Shown: in pieces, positions 62,414 through 64,000 of the stretch
Numbering within the stretch: position 1 is the stretch's first letter
Layout: every line of letters starts with the position of its first letter
Assembly: GCA_024682375.1 (NCBI GenBank)
Contig: JAIKZI010000039.1
Coordinates: 62,001 to 126,000 of the forward strand
Direction: 5' to 3'
Origin: Lachnospiraceae bacterium
Lineage (GTDB): Bacteria > Bacillota > Clostridia > Lachnospirales > Lachnospiraceae
Length of the DNA stretch: 64,000 nt
Notes under the pieces: generated by a model
Databases searched by the model: none
The model's input: the letters and a program-made list of their open reading frames with translations, nothing else
Told to the model about the DNA's origin: nothing
Program-made: the position numbers and the translations under genes

Positions 62414-64000
62414 TTATCTTGGAACTTCAACCATGATGTATGTTTCAATAGTATCAGCTTCCTGAATGTCGTTGAATCCATCAAGAACTACACCACACTC
62501 AAAGCCTTCCTTAACTTCTTTTACATCGTCTTTCATTCTCTTAAGTGATGAAAGCTCATCATCATAGATTACATTGCCTTCTCTTGAAAGTCTGATTCTA
62601 CATCCTCTCTGGAAGATACCGTCATTTACGATACATCCGGCAATAACACCAACCTTAGATGACTTAAATGTAGCTCTAACCTCACCATGTCCGATGACTT
62701 TTTCTTCATAGATTGGTTCAAGCATACCCTTCATAGCACGTTCTACATCTTCGATAGCATTGTAGATTACGTTATAAAGGTGAATATCTACGCCTTCATG
62801 CTCTGCTGTAGATTTAGCAATTGCATCAGGACGAACATTAAATCCGATTATGATTGCATTAGAAGCTGAAGCCAAAACAACATCTGACTCATTGATGCTA
62901 CCAACACCACCATGGATAACTTTAACAACAACTTCCTCATTTGAAAGTTTCTCAAGAGACTGCTTTACAGCTTCTACTGAACCCTGTACATCAGCCTTAA
63001 CGATAAGGTCAAGTTCCTTAACATCACCAGACTGTACCTGAGAGAATAGATTCTCGAGAGACATTCTACTACGTGATTCTTCAACAAGCTTGCTCTTCTG
63101 TTCATCGACAAATGCCTGAGCAAATGAACGAGCTTCTCTCTCAGAATCCTGAGCAACGAAGATTTCTCCTGAGTTAGGAACTTCATTAAGACCCTGAATC
63201 TCAACAGGTGTTGAAGGACCAGCAACCTTAACTCTCTTTCCATTTTCATCAGTCATAGCTCTAACTTTACCGTATGAGCTTCCGGCTGAAATAGGATCAC
63301 CTACGTGAAGTGTACCCTTCTGAACAAGAACTGTAGCAACTACACCCTTACCTCTATCAAGCTGAGACTCGATAACAAGTCCTCTAGCATTTCTCTTAGG
63401 GTTAGCCTTGAGTTCAAGTACGTCAGCTGTAAGTAGAATCATATCCAATAGATCATCGATTCCTTCACCTGTCTTAGCTGATACAGGTACAAATTCTGTT
63501 GATCCACCCCAATCTGAAGGGATGAGTTCATACTCAGAAAGTTCCTGTTTAACTCTATCGATATTTGCGTTTGGCTTATCAATCTTGTTTACAGCTACGA
63601 TGATTTCAACACCAGCAGCCTTAGCATGGTTGATTGACTCTACAGTCTGTGGCATAACACCATCATCAGCAGCTACAACAAGGATAGCGATATCTGTTGA
63701 TGAAGCACCTCTCATACGCATTGCTGTGAAGGCTTCATGTCCTGGTGTATCAAGGAATGTAATCTTACGTCCTTCTACATTAACGACATAAGCACCGATA
63801 TGCTGAGTGATACCACCAGCCTCACGGTCAGTAACCTTTGTATTTCTGATGCAGTCAAGAAGTGATGTCTTACCATGATCTACGTGACCCATTACAGATA
63901 CAACAGGTGGACGACTTACAAGTGTCTTCTCATCATCCTCTTCCTCTTTAAGCATCTCTTTGATTACGTCAACCTTTTCTTCATGCTCACAAAGAATATC
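62414..64000 (-). CDS. infB: Translation initiation factor IF-2, N-terminus beyond the window
   Basis: The frame is open to the window end (about 528 codons seen). It shows G1 GHVDHGKT, G3 DTPGHEAF, G4 NKID and SAKTGEG, then domains II, III and IV with the fMet-tRNA-binding part. IF-2 brings initiator tRNA to the 30S subunit. An internal ATG at 63955 is not the start since conserved sequence continues upstream. First seen gene of infB-rbfA-nrnA-truB-ribF. Confidence 0.98.
   Translation of the reverse strand, partial: DILCEHEEKVDVIKEMLKEEEDDEKTLVSRPPVVSVMGHVDHGKTSLLDCIRNTKVTDREAGGITQHIGAYVVNVEGRKITFLDTPGHEAFTAMRMRGASSTDIAILVVAADDGVMPQTVESINHAKAAGVEIIVAVNKIDKPNANIDRVKQELSEYELIPSDWGGSTEFVPVSAKTGEGIDDLLDMILLTADVLELKANPKRNARGLVIESQLDRGKGVVATVLVQKGTLHVGDPISAGSSYGKVRAMTDENGKRVKVAGPSTPVEIQGLNEVPNSGEIFVAQDSEREARSFAQAFVDEQKSKLVEESRSRMSLENLFSQVQSGDVKELDLIVKADVQGSVEAVKQSLEKLSNEEVVVKVIHGGVGSINESDVVLASASNAIIIGFNVRPDAIAKSTAEHEGVDIHLYNVIYNAIEDVERAMKGMLEPIYEEKVIGHGEVRATFKSSKVGVIAGCIVNDGIFQRGCRIRLSREGNVIYDDELSSLKRMKDDVKEVKEGFECGVVLDGFNDIQEADTIETYIMVEVPR

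Noticed and set aside
63953..63955. ATG at 63955 as start of infB
   Set aside because: The reading frame continues to the window edge with conserved IF-2-like residues, so the gene is truncated by the window.
1..64000. tRNA, rRNA, CRISPR arrays, T-box leaders, insertion sequences and prophage genes
   Set aside because: None seen on either strand; no direct-repeat arrays, transposase or integrase motifs were noticed.

Overview
The window is an AT-rich bacterial chromosome segment packed with short-spaced or overlapping genes, most on the minus strand. Gene content points to a Gram-positive anaerobe of the class Clostridia, most likely Lachnospiraceae. The reasons are an Rnf complex, a multi-subunit biotin-dependent sodium-pump operon, an L27 with the Firmicutes N-terminal extension beside its protease Prp, a NadD-YqeK fusion, RecU, GerW/YtfJ with a DUF2953 partner, and an SPKTSD-type wall-sorting signal. 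The family-level call is an inference. I found no tRNA, rRNA, CRISPR array, insertion sequence or prophage, and no gene-free stretch over 300 bases.

Layout. 1-1.6 kb: a truncated lysophospholipid acyltransferase, then a divergent SOS pair (YneA-like division inhibitor and lexA) around a cluster of LexA boxes. 1.6-5.9 kb: ribosome-biogenesis operon rplU-prp-rpmA-obgE-yhbY-nadD/yqeK-rsfS. 6-8 kb: a stand-alone surface protein. 8.1-17 kb: RNase G, recU, a pseudouridine synthase, a HAD phosphatase, a coiled-coil protein, coaD, rsmD, pgsA, rimO, rpoZ, gmk and yicC. 17.1-18.9 kb: rqcH on the plus strand, meeting recG tail to tail. 19-23.3 kb: recG, a YloV-like kinase, YloU and rpmB. 23.4-33.8 kb: gerW, DUF2953, a class B PBP with an FtsW/RodA partner, a U32 protein, zapA, ruvBA, a Gx transporter, a NusG-domain-II protein and miaB. 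34-39 kb: rnfCDGEAB. 39.4-46 kb: a YprB-like nuclease (plus strand), then cheR, rpsA overlapping ispH, cmk, a flavoprotein and an RpiR regulator. 46-51.2 kb: a five-gene biotin carboxyltransferase/decarboxylase operon. 51.3-64 kb: scpBA, pnp, rpsO, a substrate-binding lipoprotein, a chemoreceptor and an NlpC/P60 hydrolase, then ribF-truB-nrnA-rbfA-infB, with infB cut by the window end.

How the genes fit together. Most are housekeeping: translation, RNA decay and modification, DNA repair, wall synthesis and division. Two energy modules, Rnf and the biotin-dependent decarboxylase, probably share a sodium gradient. The least ordinary points are the five-box SOS intergenic region, a carboxyltransferase operon holding both CoA-ester and 2-oxoacid carboxyltransferases plus an OadG with an extracytoplasmic lipoprotein-like domain, a chemoreceptor/binding-protein/hydrolase module inside the usually contiguous ribF-rpsO block, an ispH-rpsA overlap where relatives have a fused gene, and several terminator-like hairpins placed just ahead of the next ribosome-binding site. 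I did not find a clearly new defence or mobile system.
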